From assembly GCF_040361335.1 (NCBI RefSeq), contig NZ_APNM01000004.1, positions 174,445 to 238,444 of the forward strand: a stretch of 64,000 nt of DNA, given 5' to 3'. The translations under genes were made by a program, and so were the position numbers. The DNA comes from APNM01 sp040361335. GTDB lineage: Bacteria > Pseudomonadota > Gammaproteobacteria > Nevskiales > Salinisphaeraceae. This document shows, one piece after another, positions 54,771 to 63,833 of the stretch. The notes under the pieces were generated by a model. That model was not told where the DNA came from. It made no database searches and was given only the letters and a program-made list of their open reading frames with translations. Each line of letters starts with the position of its first letter. Position 1 is the stretch's first letter.

Positions 54771-54849
54771 AACCACAGAGACACAGAGGACACAGAGTTT
54801 TTTGATTTTTAACCTTCTTTCACTCTGTGCTCTCTGTGTCTCTGTGGTT
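54771..54849. repeat. AACCACAGAG inverted repeat between convergent genes
   Basis: The 27-base arms 54771-54797 and 54823-54849 are complementary at 25 of 27 positions (AACCACAGAGACACAGAGGA and on), with a 25-base AT-rich loop. It lies between uup and the convergent exporter gene and could end both transcripts. Confidence 0.82.
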
Positions 54850-54854
54850 AGTTT

Positions 54855-57326
54855 TCAGTCAGTTCGAACTAAACCACGAAAAGCCCGGCACTGGGCCAGC
54901 AGCAGCGGCAGCAGGGTGAGGTTGGCCACCAGGGCCAGCACCATGGCCGCGCCGGTGAGCAGGCCGAAGTAGATCGTGGGCACGAAGTTCGACAGCACCA
55001 GGATCGAGAAGCCCAGCGTGATGGTGACCGTGGTGTAGTACAGCGCCCGGCCCACCGAGCCGTGGGCGCGGCGCACCGCGGCCCAGTGGTCGCCGTCGCG
55101 GGCCACCTCCTCGCGGAAGCGGTGGGTGTAGTGGATGGTGTCGTCCACGCCGATGCCGATGGTGATGGCGGCGATGGTGATGGTCATGATGTCCAGCGGG
55201 ATGCCCAACCAGCCCATCAGGCCCAGCACCGAGCCGGCCGCCACCAGGGTCGGGATCACGCCGACCACCGCCACCAGCGGCGAACGGAACAGCACCAACA
55301 GCATCGCCATGATCGCGGCGAACACCACGCCCAGGGTCAGGACCTGGGAGCGGAACAGGCTCTGCAGGACATTGTTGTAGAGCACCAGCATGCCGGAAAG
55401 ATGGACCTGCTCCGGCTCCAGGTCGAAGCGTTCGACCAGGTCGTGCCGGATCTTGGCGAGCAGCTCGTCGCGGCGGAGGTTCTCGGCGGAGTCGATCACC
55501 CGGATGCTGAAGCGTACCTGGTTGCCGTCCTCGGCCATGTAGGGCTCGAACAGCGTCTCCTTGATCTCCGCCGGCAGCCGGTCGTACATCACCGCCAGGG
55601 TGAAGTTGTCCAGCGGCCGGCCGCCGTTGATGTGGGTGAGCATGTCCATGGTGGTGACGATGGACAGCACCTTGCCGGTCTCCGGCAGCGAGTCCAGATA
55701 CTCGTGGATCGGCTCCAGCTCCTCCAGCGCGAAACTGTTGAACCAGTAGCTGTTGGCGCTGATGCCGCCGCCCTCGGCGCCGCCGTACTCCTCCTGTTCC
55801 TCGAAGTACCAGGCGGGCGGATCCAGGACCACGTCCAGGGGCGTGGTGCCGCCGAGCTTGCGGTCGATCAGCAGCATCCCCTGGTAGATCTCGGTGGATT
55901 CCTTGAAATAGTCGATGAAGCGGTTCTCGACGCCCAGCCGGCCGATACCGATCGCCGCGAGCACCACCACGACGCCGTAGATCAGCCAGGTGGCGCCGCG
56001 GTGACGCTCGATCGCGCGCGCGAAGCCGAGGGTGATGCCGGCGGTCAGGTCGCGGTCGCCCAGCACCGGGCGTCCCGGCTTCAGCGGCACCAGCGCCGCC
56101 GGGTACATCAGGAACACCAGCAGGAAGGCGATGGCCACGCCCCAGACCATCATGTAGCCGAAATCGATCACCGGCCGGATGTCGCTGACCACCAGCGACG
56201 CGAACGAGGCCATGGTGGTGAGCACCGTGAACAGCGAGGGCGCGAACTTGCTGCGCACGGTCTCGCGCACCAGGGTGCGCTGGTCGGCGTCGGGGCGCTC
56301 GGCGTGCAGTTCGAGCTGGCGCACGACCAGATGCACGATCAATGACAGGGTCAGGATCAGCACCAGGGAGATGAAGTTCGAGGACACGACCGTGACGTGC
56401 CAGCCCATCGCCCCCAGGAAGCCGAACATGGTCAGCGCCACGGTGCCGCAGATCGCCGCCGGCACCAGCACCCAGCGCACGCGCCGGAAGATCACCGCCA
56501 GCAGCAGGATCAGCAGGATGCCGACGCCGGCGCCGAACACCTGGATGTCGCTGCGCACGAAGTCGATCATGTCCACCGCGATCATGGGCACGCCGCCCAG
56601 GTGGATGCGGGCGCCGTCGCGGTGGCGTTCCAGTATGCCGCGCACCGTGGCGATCAGCTCGGCCTGTTCGGCCTGCTGCTGGCCCTTGTAGTCATCGAAG
56701 ACCGTGGCCACGCGCGCCAGCCGCTCGGCCTCGGCGGCTTCGAGGCCGCCGTTACGCCGCTTCTCGCGCAGCTCGTTCCGGCGTTCCAGCAGCTCGTGGT
56801 AACGCTCGTCGCGGTCCAGGGTCACCAGGATCGCGGTCGTGCGGGCGTCGTCGCTCAGCAGGAGGTCGCTGTAAAGCGGACTGGTCAGGAATTCCTCGCG
56901 GGCCAGCGCCGGGTCGGTGTCGGGATCGGCCAGGGTGCGCACGCCACGCTGGATCTCCGACAGCGTCACACGCGGGCTGTCGATCAGCGGCACGTTGAGG
57001 ATGCTGGTCACTTCGGTGACGCCCTCGACCGTCTTCAGCGCCGCCTGCAGCTCGCCCAGCTCCGACAGCACCGGCCGCGTGAACAGATCCGCCTCCGGGG
57101 TGTAGGTCACCACCAGGAAATCGTCCGAGCCGTACTGCGCCCGCACCTCGCGATAGAAGGCCAAATCCTCGTCGTGCTCCAGCACCAGGGAGTCGGCCGA
57201 GGCGTCGAGCCGGAAATCCTGCGCCTGGTACACGCAGGACGCGGCGAGCAGCACCACCAGCAGGCCCACGATCAGCGGCCGGTTGAGCACGGTGCGCTCG
57301 AACAGGGAGACGAGAACGTTCTTCAT
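54855..57326 (-). CDS. MMPL/RND-family exporter
   Basis: The 823-residue protein is a member of the RND superfamily of the MMPL/sterol-sensing-domain type, with two sets of six helices and two periplasmic domains. The first segment (FERTVLNRPLIVGLLVVLLA) is a membrane anchor, followed by a large domain with SADSLVLEHDEDLAFYREV, and two membrane clusters (about 265-430 and 660-820). The second has GIGVDDTIHYTHRF, the acidic pair of the proton relay. Lipid or hopanoid export is known for relatives. It is on the opposite strand from uup and about 300 bases from the AraC gene. Confidence 0.87.
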   Translation of the reverse strand: MKNVLVSLFERTVLNRPLIVGLLVVLLAASCVYQAQDFRLDASADSLVLEHDEDLAFYREVRAQYGSDDFLVVTYTPEADLFTRPVLSELGELQAALKTVEGVTEVTSILNVPLIDSPRVTLSEIQRGVRTLADPDTDPALAREEFLTSPLYSDLLLSDDARTTAILVTLDRDERYHELLERRNELREKRRNGGLEAAEAERLARVATVFDDYKGQQQAEQAELIATVRGILERHRDGARIHLGGVPMIAVDMIDFVRSDIQVFGAGVGILLILLLAVIFRRVRWVLVPAAICGTVALTMFGFLGAMGWHVTVVSSNFISLVLILTLSLIVHLVVRQLELHAERPDADQRTLVRETVRSKFAPSLFTVLTTMASFASLVVSDIRPVIDFGYMMVWGVAIAFLLVFLMYPAALVPLKPGRPVLGDRDLTAGITLGFARAIERHRGATWLIYGVVVVLAAIGIGRLGVENRFIDYFKESTEIYQGMLLIDRKLGGTTPLDVVLDPPAWYFEEQEEYGGAEGGGISANSYWFNSFALEELEPIHEYLDSLPETGKVLSIVTTMDMLTHINGGRPLDNFTLAVMYDRLPAEIKETLFEPYMAEDGNQVRFSIRVIDSAENLRRDELLAKIRHDLVERFDLEPEQVHLSGMLVLYNNVLQSLFRSQVLTLGVVFAAIMAMLLVLFRSPLVAVVGVIPTLVAAGSVLGLMGWLGIPLDIMTITIAAITIGIGVDDTIHYTHRFREEVARDGDHWAAVRRAHGSVGRALYYTTVTITLGFSILVLSNFVPTIYFGLLTGAAMVLALVANLTLLPLLLAQCRAFRGLVRTD

Positions 57327-57442
57327 CGTTATGGATCGGCGTGTCGGATGGCGCAGTGTAACGTTTCTCCGGCACCGGGCCAGGGTCGCGGACTTGCCCG
57401 CCCGGCATGGCCGTAACCCAGACGCTTACCCCCGCCCATGTG

Positions 57443-57614
57443 AACCACGGAGGCACAGGGGCACGAAGAGAAGCGTTTTTTTAACCACAGAGACACAGAG
57501 GGCACAGAGAGAAAGAAATTCAAAAGCCTTCTAAGGCTGACTTGTGCTTGACCCTCTTTATCTCTTTTGGATGTTCTTGCGTCTTGAGCCCTGTGCCCCT
57601 GTGCCTCTGTGGTT
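57443..57614. repeat. AACCACAGAGG inverted repeat with doubled left arm
   Basis: Two left arms (57443-57469 and 57483-57510) both match one right arm at 57589-57614 (ending CCTCTGTGGTTCA). It lies between the exporter and the AraC gene, both on the minus strand; this 305-base gap holds no gene. Confidence 0.75.
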
Positions 57615-57631
57615 CATTTTCATGGAAGACA

Positions 57632-58618
57632 TCAATCCGAATCGCGGAACTGCGCCGGCGTGGTGCCGGTCCAGCGCTTGAAGGCTTTCACGAAGGCGCT
57701 CTCGTCGGAGAAGCCCAGGCGCTCGGCGATCTCGGCGGTGCGGCGATCGGCGCGCAGCTCGTCCTCGGCGAGCGCCTGCAGGACGGTGGCCCGCAGCAGC
57801 TTGAAGCTGGCGCCCTCGTCGCCCAGCTTGCGGACCAGATGCCGGCCGCTCATGCCCAGACACTCGGCCACGCGCTCCTTGCCCCAACGCGGATGCTCGC
57901 GCAGCAGATGCCGCACGCGCGCGCTCAGCGAGCCGCCGCCGAGCCCGGCGAGCTGGGCGGCGGCCAATTCGTGCAGGCGACGGCACAGGGCCGGGTTGGC
58001 CTGGATCAGCGGCAGGTCCAGCGCGGCGGCGGGAAAACGCAGGGCGTTCTCGCCGGTCTCGAAGGCCACCCGGACATCCAGGCGTTCCGAGTAGTCCCGG
58101 GGCGCCGTCAGCGGCGCGTGGTCGAAGGTCACGGATTCGGCGCGGAAGGCGCCGCCGGTGCTCCAGCGGCTCAGGTTCAGCAGGCAGGCGAGCACCGCCT
58201 CCACCCGCTCGGCGCGGCGCAGACGGTAATGCGGCCGGTAGACCAGCGCCCGCGAGGCGCCCTCGGCACGCAACTCGAAGTCGCCGCCCTCGCCCACGAC
58301 CGGGTGGTACTCCAGCAGGGCCTCGACGCCCTCGCCGAAGGTCTCGCAGGTCATCAGGACCATGCCCGCGGCGTCCAGATGGCCGACCTGCAACGCCAAA
58401 CCCAACTCCAAACCGATCAGCGGGTCGTCGGCGGCCCCGCAAAAGGCGTCCCAGAGGCGGTCCTGCACCTCCAGCGATACCCGTTCCTCGCCGCGTACCG
58501 CCGCCACCAGGTCGGCCGGCAAGTCGATCCCCAGGCGTTCGGCCGTCTGCAGGATCGCCTGGGTGAACCGCACGGTCACGGTGGGCCCGGCCGCCACCTG
58601 TCCCGAATTAACCGCCAT
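57632..58618 (-). CDS. AraC-family regulator, VirS/ArgR-like
   Basis: The 328-residue protein has an N-terminal arabinose-binding-domain-like sensory part (about 15-200, with GLELGLALQVGHLDAAGM) and a C-terminal HTH pair (about 230-325) with VAECLGMSGRHLVRKLGDEGASF and IAERLGFSDESAFVKAFKRWTG. It is the same architecture as VirS of Mycobacterium, which controls a divergent operon headed by a flavin monooxygenase. Here the divergent gene is also a flavin monooxygenase, 116 bases away. The ATG at 58618 has no strong ribosome site. Confidence 0.85.
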   Translation of the reverse strand: MAVNSGQVAAGPTVTVRFTQAILQTAERLGIDLPADLVAAVRGEERVSLEVQDRLWDAFCGAADDPLIGLELGLALQVGHLDAAGMVLMTCETFGEGVEALLEYHPVVGEGGDFELRAEGASRALVYRPHYRLRRAERVEAVLACLLNLSRWSTGGAFRAESVTFDHAPLTAPRDYSERLDVRVAFETGENALRFPAAALDLPLIQANPALCRRLHELAAAQLAGLGGGSLSARVRHLLREHPRWGKERVAECLGMSGRHLVRKLGDEGASFKLLRATVLQALAEDELRADRRTAEIAERLGFSDESAFVKAFKRWTGTTPAQFRDSD

Positions 58619-58734
58619 GTCGTCCCGAATCGGCCATTACAACCCGCGCGCATCAGGCTAGAGTGCCGAACAGTAGCAGAACGATACAGGGACCTCCGCC
58701 CCGAGGGCGCGGAGGCGGGAGAGGAATCGCCACG

Positions 58735-60027
58735 ATGTACGCCGTCATCGGCGCCGGTCCCATGGGGCTGGCCACCGCACGCAATCTGCAGAAACAGGGT
58801 CTGGATTTCGTGGGCTTCGAGGGGCACACGGACGTGGGCGGCCTGTGGGACATCGACAACCCCCACAGCACCATGTACGAGTCGGCGCACCTGATCAGCT
58901 CCAAGCACATGACGGAGTTCGCCGAGTTCCCCATGGACGAGGCCGTGGCGCCCTATCCCAGTCATCGCGAGATGCGGCGCTATTTCCGCGACTACGCCCG
59001 CCACTTCGGCCTCTACGATCGCTACGCATTCGGAACGTGGGTAGTCGCCGTCGAACGCGACGGCGAACGCTGGCGCGTGACCACGGAGGCCGGCGGCGAG
59101 CGCCGCGAGCGCGTCTTCGACGGCGTGCTGATCGCCAACGGCACCCTGCACCATCCCAACCGTCCCGAGCTGCCGGGGGAGTTCGCCGGCGAGCTCCACC
59201 ACGCCTGCGACTACCGCTCGCCCGAGCTGTTCCGCGACAAGCGGGTGCTGATCGTGGGCTGCGGCAACTCCGCCTGCGACATGGCCGTGGACGCCGTGCA
59301 TCAGGCAGCCGGCGTGGACCTGTCCGTGCGCCGCGGCTACTACTTCCTGCCCAAGTTCATCGGCGGCAAGCCCACCGACACCCTCGGCGGCCGGTTCAAA
59401 CTACCCAAGCCGCTGAAGCAGCGGCTGGACGCCAAGCTGATCCGCATGGTCGTGGGCAAACCCAGCGACTACGGGCTGCCGGACCCCGACTACCGGATGT
59501 ACGAGGCGCACCCGGTGATCAACTCGCTGGTCCTGCACCACCTGGGCCACGGCGACATCACGCCGCGCGGGGACATCGCGTCGGTCGCCGGCCATACCGT
59601 CACCTTCGCCGACGGCGCGAGCGCCGACTACGACCTGATCCTGCTGGCCACCGGCTACAAGCTGCACTACCCCTTCATCGACGACGCCGAGCTCAACTGG
59701 GGCGACGGCGGCGCCCCGGACCTGTACCTCAACGTCTTCCATCCCGAGTACGACAATCTGTTCGTGATGGGCATGATCGAGGCCGCCGGCCTGGGCTGGG
59801 AGGGCCGCAACGAACAGGCCGAGCTGGTGGCGCTGTACCTGCGCCAGCTCGCCGCCGGCGCCGACTCCGCCCGCGAGCTGCAGCGGACCAAGAAGGCTCA
59901 CGCCGGCGAACGGGTGGACGGCGGCTACGACTACCTGAAGCTCGAACGCATGGCCTACTACGTGCACAAGGAAAGCTATCTCAAGAAAGTCCGCGCGCAC
60001 GTCGCGCGCTTGAAATCCGATTTATGA
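58735..60027 (+). CDS. Flavin-containing monooxygenase (FMO/BVMO-like)
   Basis: The 430-residue protein has an N-terminal FAD motif GAGPMGLATARNL, the FMO fingerprint FxGxxxHxxxY as FAGELHHACDY, an NADPH motif GCGNSACDMA and the C-terminal LATGYK. It oxygenates N, S or C of an unknown substrate using NADPH and O2. It is shorter than most Baeyer-Villiger enzymes. The ATG at 58735 follows GAGAGG. It is divergent from a VirS-like AraC gene and followed, after a repeat, by a symporter and two dehydrogenases, arguing for catabolism or modification of a hydrophobic or sterol-like compound. Confidence 0.88.
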   Translation: MYAVIGAGPMGLATARNLQKQGLDFVGFEGHTDVGGLWDIDNPHSTMYESAHLISSKHMTEFAEFPMDEAVAPYPSHREMRRYFRDYARHFGLYDRYAFGTWVVAVERDGERWRVTTEAGGERRERVFDGVLIANGTLHHPNRPELPGEFAGELHHACDYRSPELFRDKRVLIVGCGNSACDMAVDAVHQAAGVDLSVRRGYYFLPKFIGGKPTDTLGGRFKLPKPLKQRLDAKLIRMVVGKPSDYGLPDPDYRMYEAHPVINSLVLHHLGHGDITPRGDIASVAGHTVTFADGASADYDLILLATGYKLHYPFIDDAELNWGDGGAPDLYLNVFHPEYDNLFVMGMIEAAGLGWEGRNEQAELVALYLRQLAAGADSARELQRTKKAHAGERVDGGYDYLKLERMAYYVHKESYLKKVRAHVARLKSDL

Positions 60028-60039
60028 AGCACGTTTTTT

Positions 60040-60163
60040 AACCACAGAGACACAGAGGGCACAGAGAAAAAACAAGCTGATACCCGGCCACTAAGTGCCA
60101 ACGATTCGCTCTTCCGGTTTTCCGCAGGAATTCTCTCTCTGTGGTCTCTGTGCCTCTGTGGTT
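60040..60163. repeat. AACCACAGAGACACAGAGG inverted repeat in an operon gap
   Basis: Arms 60040-60067 and 60132-60163 (ending CTGTGCCTCTGTGGTT) are complementary over most of their length. It lies in the 157-base gap between the monooxygenase and the symporter and could reduce read-through, so the two may not be fully co-expressed. Confidence 0.8.
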
Positions 60164-60184
60164 CATCAATAAAGGACTAAACAG

Positions 60185-61072
60185 ATCGAATTCAGCACCG
60201 GCAACCTGATCGCGCTCAACGTCATCCTGGCGTGCATGATGTTCGGCGTCTCGCTGTCGCTGGGCGTCGAGGACTTCCGGCGCATCCTGCGCGACCCGCG
60301 GGCGCCGCTGATCGGCCTGGCGGCGCAGTTCCTGCTGCTGCCGGCGGCCACCTGCCTGGGCACCTGGGCCTTTGGCGTGCCGCCGGAGCTGGCGCTGGGC
60401 ATGATCCTGGTCGCCGCCTGCCCGGGCGGCACCTTCTCCAATATCATGACCTGGATCGGCAAGGCCGACGTCGCCGTGTCCGTGAGCATGACCGCGGTCT
60501 CCAGCCTGGCGGCGACGGTGATGACGCCGCTCAACTTCGCCTTCTACGGCTGGCTCAACCCGGACACGCGGCAACTGGTCACCGACATCGCCATCGACCC
60601 CGGCAACATCCTGCTGCTGGTGGCCGGCGTGCTGGCCCTGCCGCTGCTGCTGGGCATGTGGAGCGCGCGCCGCGCCCCGCGTCTGGCCGCCCGCGCCGAG
60701 AAACCGATGCGCCTGGTCTCCCTGGCCGTGCTGTTCGGTTTCGTGGCGATCGCCTTCGCCAACAACGTCGACCTGTTCCTGGCCGAGGCCGACCGCTTCG
60801 CCCTGCTGGTGATCGCGCACAACGCCGCCGCCCTGGGGGTCGGCGCCCTGGCCGGCCGGCTAGCCCGGCTGCCGGTGCCCGACCGGCGGGCGGTGACCAT
60901 GGAGGTCGGCATCCAGAATTCGGGGCTGGGGCTGGCGATACTGTTCACGTTCTATCCCGATGCCGGCGGCATGATCCTGATCACCGCCTTCTGGGGCGTC
61001 TGGCACCTGATCTCCGGGCTGTCGCTGGCCTCCTGGTGGGCCCGGCACCCGGCGGAGGCGACCGCGACATGA
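60185..61072 (+). CDS. Bile acid:sodium symporter-family (SLC10-like) protein
   Basis: The membrane protein has nine to ten helices and the family pattern GFVAIAFANN and a motif with PGGTFSNIMTWIGKADVAVS plus EVGIQNSGLG. Homologues import bile acids, sterol sulfates or similar organic anions with Na+. An in-frame TAA is at 60170-60172, and no ATG, GTG or TTG is found before the ATG at 60236, which would cut the first helix (IALNVILACMMFGVSLSL) in half. A ribosome site AAAGGA (60171-60176) stands eight bases before ATC 60185, giving 295 residues; I annotate that start. If only ATG 60236 is used the protein has 278 residues. It overlaps the next gene by four bases. Confidence 0.85.
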   Translation: MEFSTGNLIALNVILACMMFGVSLSLGVEDFRRILRDPRAPLIGLAAQFLLLPAATCLGTWAFGVPPELALGMILVAACPGGTFSNIMTWIGKADVAVSVSMTAVSSLAATVMTPLNFAFYGWLNPDTRQLVTDIAIDPGNILLLVAGVLALPLLLGMWSARRAPRLAARAEKPMRLVSLAVLFGFVAIAFANNVDLFLAEADRFALLVIAHNAAALGVGALAGRLARLPVPDRRAVTMEVGIQNSGLGLAILFTFYPDAGGMILITAFWGVWHLISGLSLASWWARHPAEATAT

Positions 61073-62007
61073 CACGACATACCCTGATCACCGGCGCCGC
61101 CGGCTACATCGGGCGCCAGCTCGCCGAGCGCCTGGCGCGGACCCACCAGGTCACGGGCCTGGACATCCGGCGGCCGGACGGCCCGCCCTGCGATTACATC
61201 GAGGCCGACATCCGCGACCCGGGGCTCGCCGACCTGCTGCGCGAACTCGGCATCGAGCAGGTCGTGCACCTGGCCGCGGTGCTGGAGGATTCCGGCGACC
61301 GCGAGCGCGACTACGACATCGACGTCAACGGCACCCGCAACGTGCTCGACGCCTGCCTGGCCGCCGGCGTGCGCCAGCTCGTGGTCACCAGCTCCGGCGC
61401 GGCCTACGGCTACCATCCCGACAACCCCGCTTGGATCGACGAGGACGCGCCGCTGCGCGGCAATCCCGAGTTCGCCTACTCCGACCACAAGCGCCGGGTG
61501 GAAGAGATGCTGGCCGACTATCGCGAACGCCACCCCGAGCTGCGCCAGCTCGTGTTCCGGCCGGGCACGGTGCTCGGCGCGCATACCCGCAACCAGATCA
61601 CGCGGCTGTTCGAGCGCCCGCGGGTGCTCGCCATCGCCGGCTCGGCCTCGCCCTTCGTGTTCATCTGGGACCGCGACGTGGTCGAGGCGATCGCCCGGGG
61701 CGTGGAGGCCGATGCCGAGGGCATCTACAACATGGCCGGCGACGGCGCCCTGACCATCGACCAGGTCGCGGCCATCCTCGGCAAGCCGGTGCGCCGCGTG
61801 CCCGCCGGCGCGCTCAAGGCGGCGCTGTGGCTCGGCCACCGCCTGGGTCTGACCCCGCACACGCCGGAGAAGGTGGACTTCCTGCGCTACCGGCCGGTGC
61901 TGTGCAACCGCCGCCTCAAGGAGGACTTCGGCTACCGGCCGCAAAAGACCTCCGAGGAGACCTTCCGCCATTTCATCGAGCACGCCCGGCAGCGGGGGCA
62001 GCTATGA
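61069..62007 (+). CDS. NAD-dependent epimerase/dehydratase (extended SDR)
   Basis: The 312-residue protein has an N-terminal GAAGYIGRQLAERLA motif, ACAAG-like segments VVHLAAVLED and VTSSGAAYGY, and the active-site pair Y-x3-K in AYSDHKRRVEEML. The C-terminal half binds a sugar- or sterol-like substrate (FVFIWDRDVVEAIARG). It is coupled to the symporter gene by ATGA and to the next by a four-base overlap. Relatives include 3-beta-hydroxysteroid dehydrogenase-like enzymes; the substrate is not known. Confidence 0.87.
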   Translation: MTRHTLITGAAGYIGRQLAERLARTHQVTGLDIRRPDGPPCDYIEADIRDPGLADLLRELGIEQVVHLAAVLEDSGDRERDYDIDVNGTRNVLDACLAAGVRQLVVTSSGAAYGYHPDNPAWIDEDAPLRGNPEFAYSDHKRRVEEMLADYRERHPELRQLVFRPGTVLGAHTRNQITRLFERPRVLAIAGSASPFVFIWDRDVVEAIARGVEADAEGIYNMAGDGALTIDQVAAILGKPVRRVPAGALKAALWLGHRLGLTPHTPEKVDFLRYRPVLCNRRLKEDFGYRPQKTSEETFRHFIEHARQRGQL

Positions 62008-62798
62008 ACACTGTCCTGGTCACTGGCGCCGCTTCCGGCCTGGGCTGGGTGCTGGCACGCCGCTTCTTCGACCGCGGCGACCGCGTCCTGCTCGCCGATC
62101 TCGACGCCGACGGCCTGGCAAGACGCGCCGCCGAGCTTGCCGCGGAGGATGCCGCACGCGTGGCGCACCGTGCGCTGGACCTCACCGACGGCGACGCCCG
62201 GCAGGCCCTGGCCGACTGGATCGAACGCGACATCGGCGGGCTCGACCTGCTGGTCAACAACGCCGGCATCACCCACCGCTCGCTGGCCGCGGACACCGAC
62301 CCGGCGGTGCTGCGCCGGGTGATGGCGGTGGACTGGGACGCGCCCGTGAGCCTCACCCTGGCCCTGCTGCCGCTGCTGCGCGCGCGCCGGGGCGGGTTGA
62401 TCAACATCGGCTCCATGGCCGGCTGGATGCCGGTGCTCGGCCGCGCCGGCTACTGCAGCGCCAAGGCCGCCTTCGGCCAGTTCTTCGAGGTGCTGCGCGG
62501 CGAGGTCGCCGCCGACGGTATCCATATCCTCATGGTCTATCCCAGCTTCCTGGCCACGCCCATCGAGACCAACGCCCTGGGCGCGGACGGCACACCCGCC
62601 GCGCACGCCCGCTCCACCACCGGCGCCATGCGCACCCCCGAATGGATGGCCGACCGCATCCTGCGCGGCTGGGACCGCGGCGAACGCCGCATCCACGGCG
62701 ACGCCGTCAGCCGCTTCGGCAGCCTGCTCTGGCGGCTGGCGCCGGACCTCTACCAGCGGTTGATGACGCGTCGATTCGCGTCCGAGCTATCGAAATGA
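62004..62798 (+). CDS. Classical short-chain dehydrogenase/reductase
   Basis: The 264-residue oxidoreductase has the cofactor motif TGAASGLG, a nucleotide-specific LADLDADGL (Asp suggests NAD(H)), the NNAG motif, Ser in INIGSMAGWM and the catalytic Y-x3-K as YCSAKAAFG. It is the last gene of an overlapping row (symporter, extended SDR, SDR). With the monooxygenase upstream, the operon would take up, oxygenate and oxidise a hydrophobic alcohol or ketone. Confidence 0.9.
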   Translation: MNTVLVTGAASGLGWVLARRFFDRGDRVLLADLDADGLARRAAELAAEDAARVAHRALDLTDGDARQALADWIERDIGGLDLLVNNAGITHRSLAADTDPAVLRRVMAVDWDAPVSLTLALLPLLRARRGGLINIGSMAGWMPVLGRAGYCSAKAAFGQFFEVLRGEVAADGIHILMVYPSFLATPIETNALGADGTPAAHARSTTGAMRTPEWMADRILRGWDRGERRIHGDAVSRFGSLLWRLAPDLYQRLMTRRFASELSK

Positions 62799-62803
62799 AG
62801 ATG

Positions 62804-63063
62804 AACCACAGAGACACAGAGGCACGGAGCGAAGCCAGAAAGACGAGTAAAAGCCAAAAGGCCCGATGGCTCTTGCAGCTTCGAGGTTCGTCTCCCTCAA
62901 ACCTTCATATTCTCTGTGCCTCTGTGCCCCTGTGGTTAACACCTTGGCCATTCATCTTCCTCAAGTCTTCGCATTCTCTGTGCCTTTGTGCCTCTGTGGT
63001 TAATTTCTTGGCACTCATCTTCTTCAAGCTTTTTATTCCCCGTGCCCCCGTGCCTCCGTGGTT
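62804..63063. repeat. AACCACAGAG repeat with three right arms
   Basis: One left arm (62804-62829) can pair with three right arms: 62911-62938, 62974-63002 and 63038-63063, each ending CTGTGGTTA or CCGTGGTTA. The 280-base gap between the SDR and the TSUP permease is nearly all repeat. Confidence 0.8.
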
Positions 63064-63078
63064 AGTGCCTTGACCGAC

Positions 63079-63825
63079 ATGCTCGCCGAACTAGCGACAT
63101 CCCCCTGGCTTCTGCTGGGCGCCTTCATCCTGCTGGCCTATACCACCGAGGCCATGACCGGCTTCGGCAGTATCGTGATCGCCCTGTCCCTGGGCGCCCT
63201 GGTGCTGCCGATCGAGGCCATGCTGCCGGTGCTGGTGCCGCTGAACATCGTGATGACCGGCTTCCTGGCCTGGCGGCTGCGCGGTCACGCCGACCGCGAC
63301 GCCCTGCTGCGGCTGATCCTGCCGGCGATGACCGCCGGCACCGCCGCCGGCTACCTGCTGCATCCCTGGCTGGGCGACGCCGCGCTCAAGACCCTGTTCG
63401 GATTGTTGATCGTCTGGTTCGCGGCGCGCGAGCTCTGGCGCAGCGTGCGCGCGCCGCTGCCGGCCGCCCGCGGCCGGGTGTGGACCCAGGGCTGGACCCT
63501 CGCGGCGGGCGTCACCCACGGCCTGTTCGCCTCCGGCGGCCCGCTGCTGGTCTACGCCCTGAGCGGCGCCCGTCTGGACAAGGCCCGCTTCCGCGCCACC
63601 CTGATCGTGGTCTGGTTCACGCTGAATTCGCTGCTCACCGCCGCCTTCCTGGTCGACGGCTCGCTGTGGCCCGCCCTGCCCCGCGTGGCCGCCTACCTGC
63701 CCCTGCTGCCGGTGGGCGTGATCCTGGGCGAGGTGCTGCACCGGCGCGTGGACGAGGCCGGCTTCCGCCGCGCCGTGTTCGCCGTCCTGCTGGCCGCCGG
63801 CCTCGCCCTCGCCTGGCCGTATTAA
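63079..63825 (+). CDS. TSUP-family (TauE/SafE-like) permease
   Basis: The 248-residue membrane protein has seven or eight helices in two repeats: TEAMTGFGSIVIALSLGALVLPIE in the first and VTHGLFASGGPLLVYALSG in the second. Members carry sulfite, sulfoacetate or other organosulfur anions outward. The ATG at 63079 has no clear ribosome site; an in-frame TTG at 63070 and a GTG at 63058, inside a repeat arm, are alternatives. Confidence 0.87.
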   Translation: MLAELATSPWLLLGAFILLAYTTEAMTGFGSIVIALSLGALVLPIEAMLPVLVPLNIVMTGFLAWRLRGHADRDALLRLILPAMTAGTAAGYLLHPWLGDAALKTLFGLLIVWFAARELWRSVRAPLPAARGRVWTQGWTLAAGVTHGLFASGGPLLVYALSGARLDKARFRATLIVVWFTLNSLLTAAFLVDGSLWPALPRVAAYLPLLPVGVILGEVLHRRVDEAGFRRAVFAVLLAAGLALAWPY

Positions 63826-63833
63826 TCAGGAAT

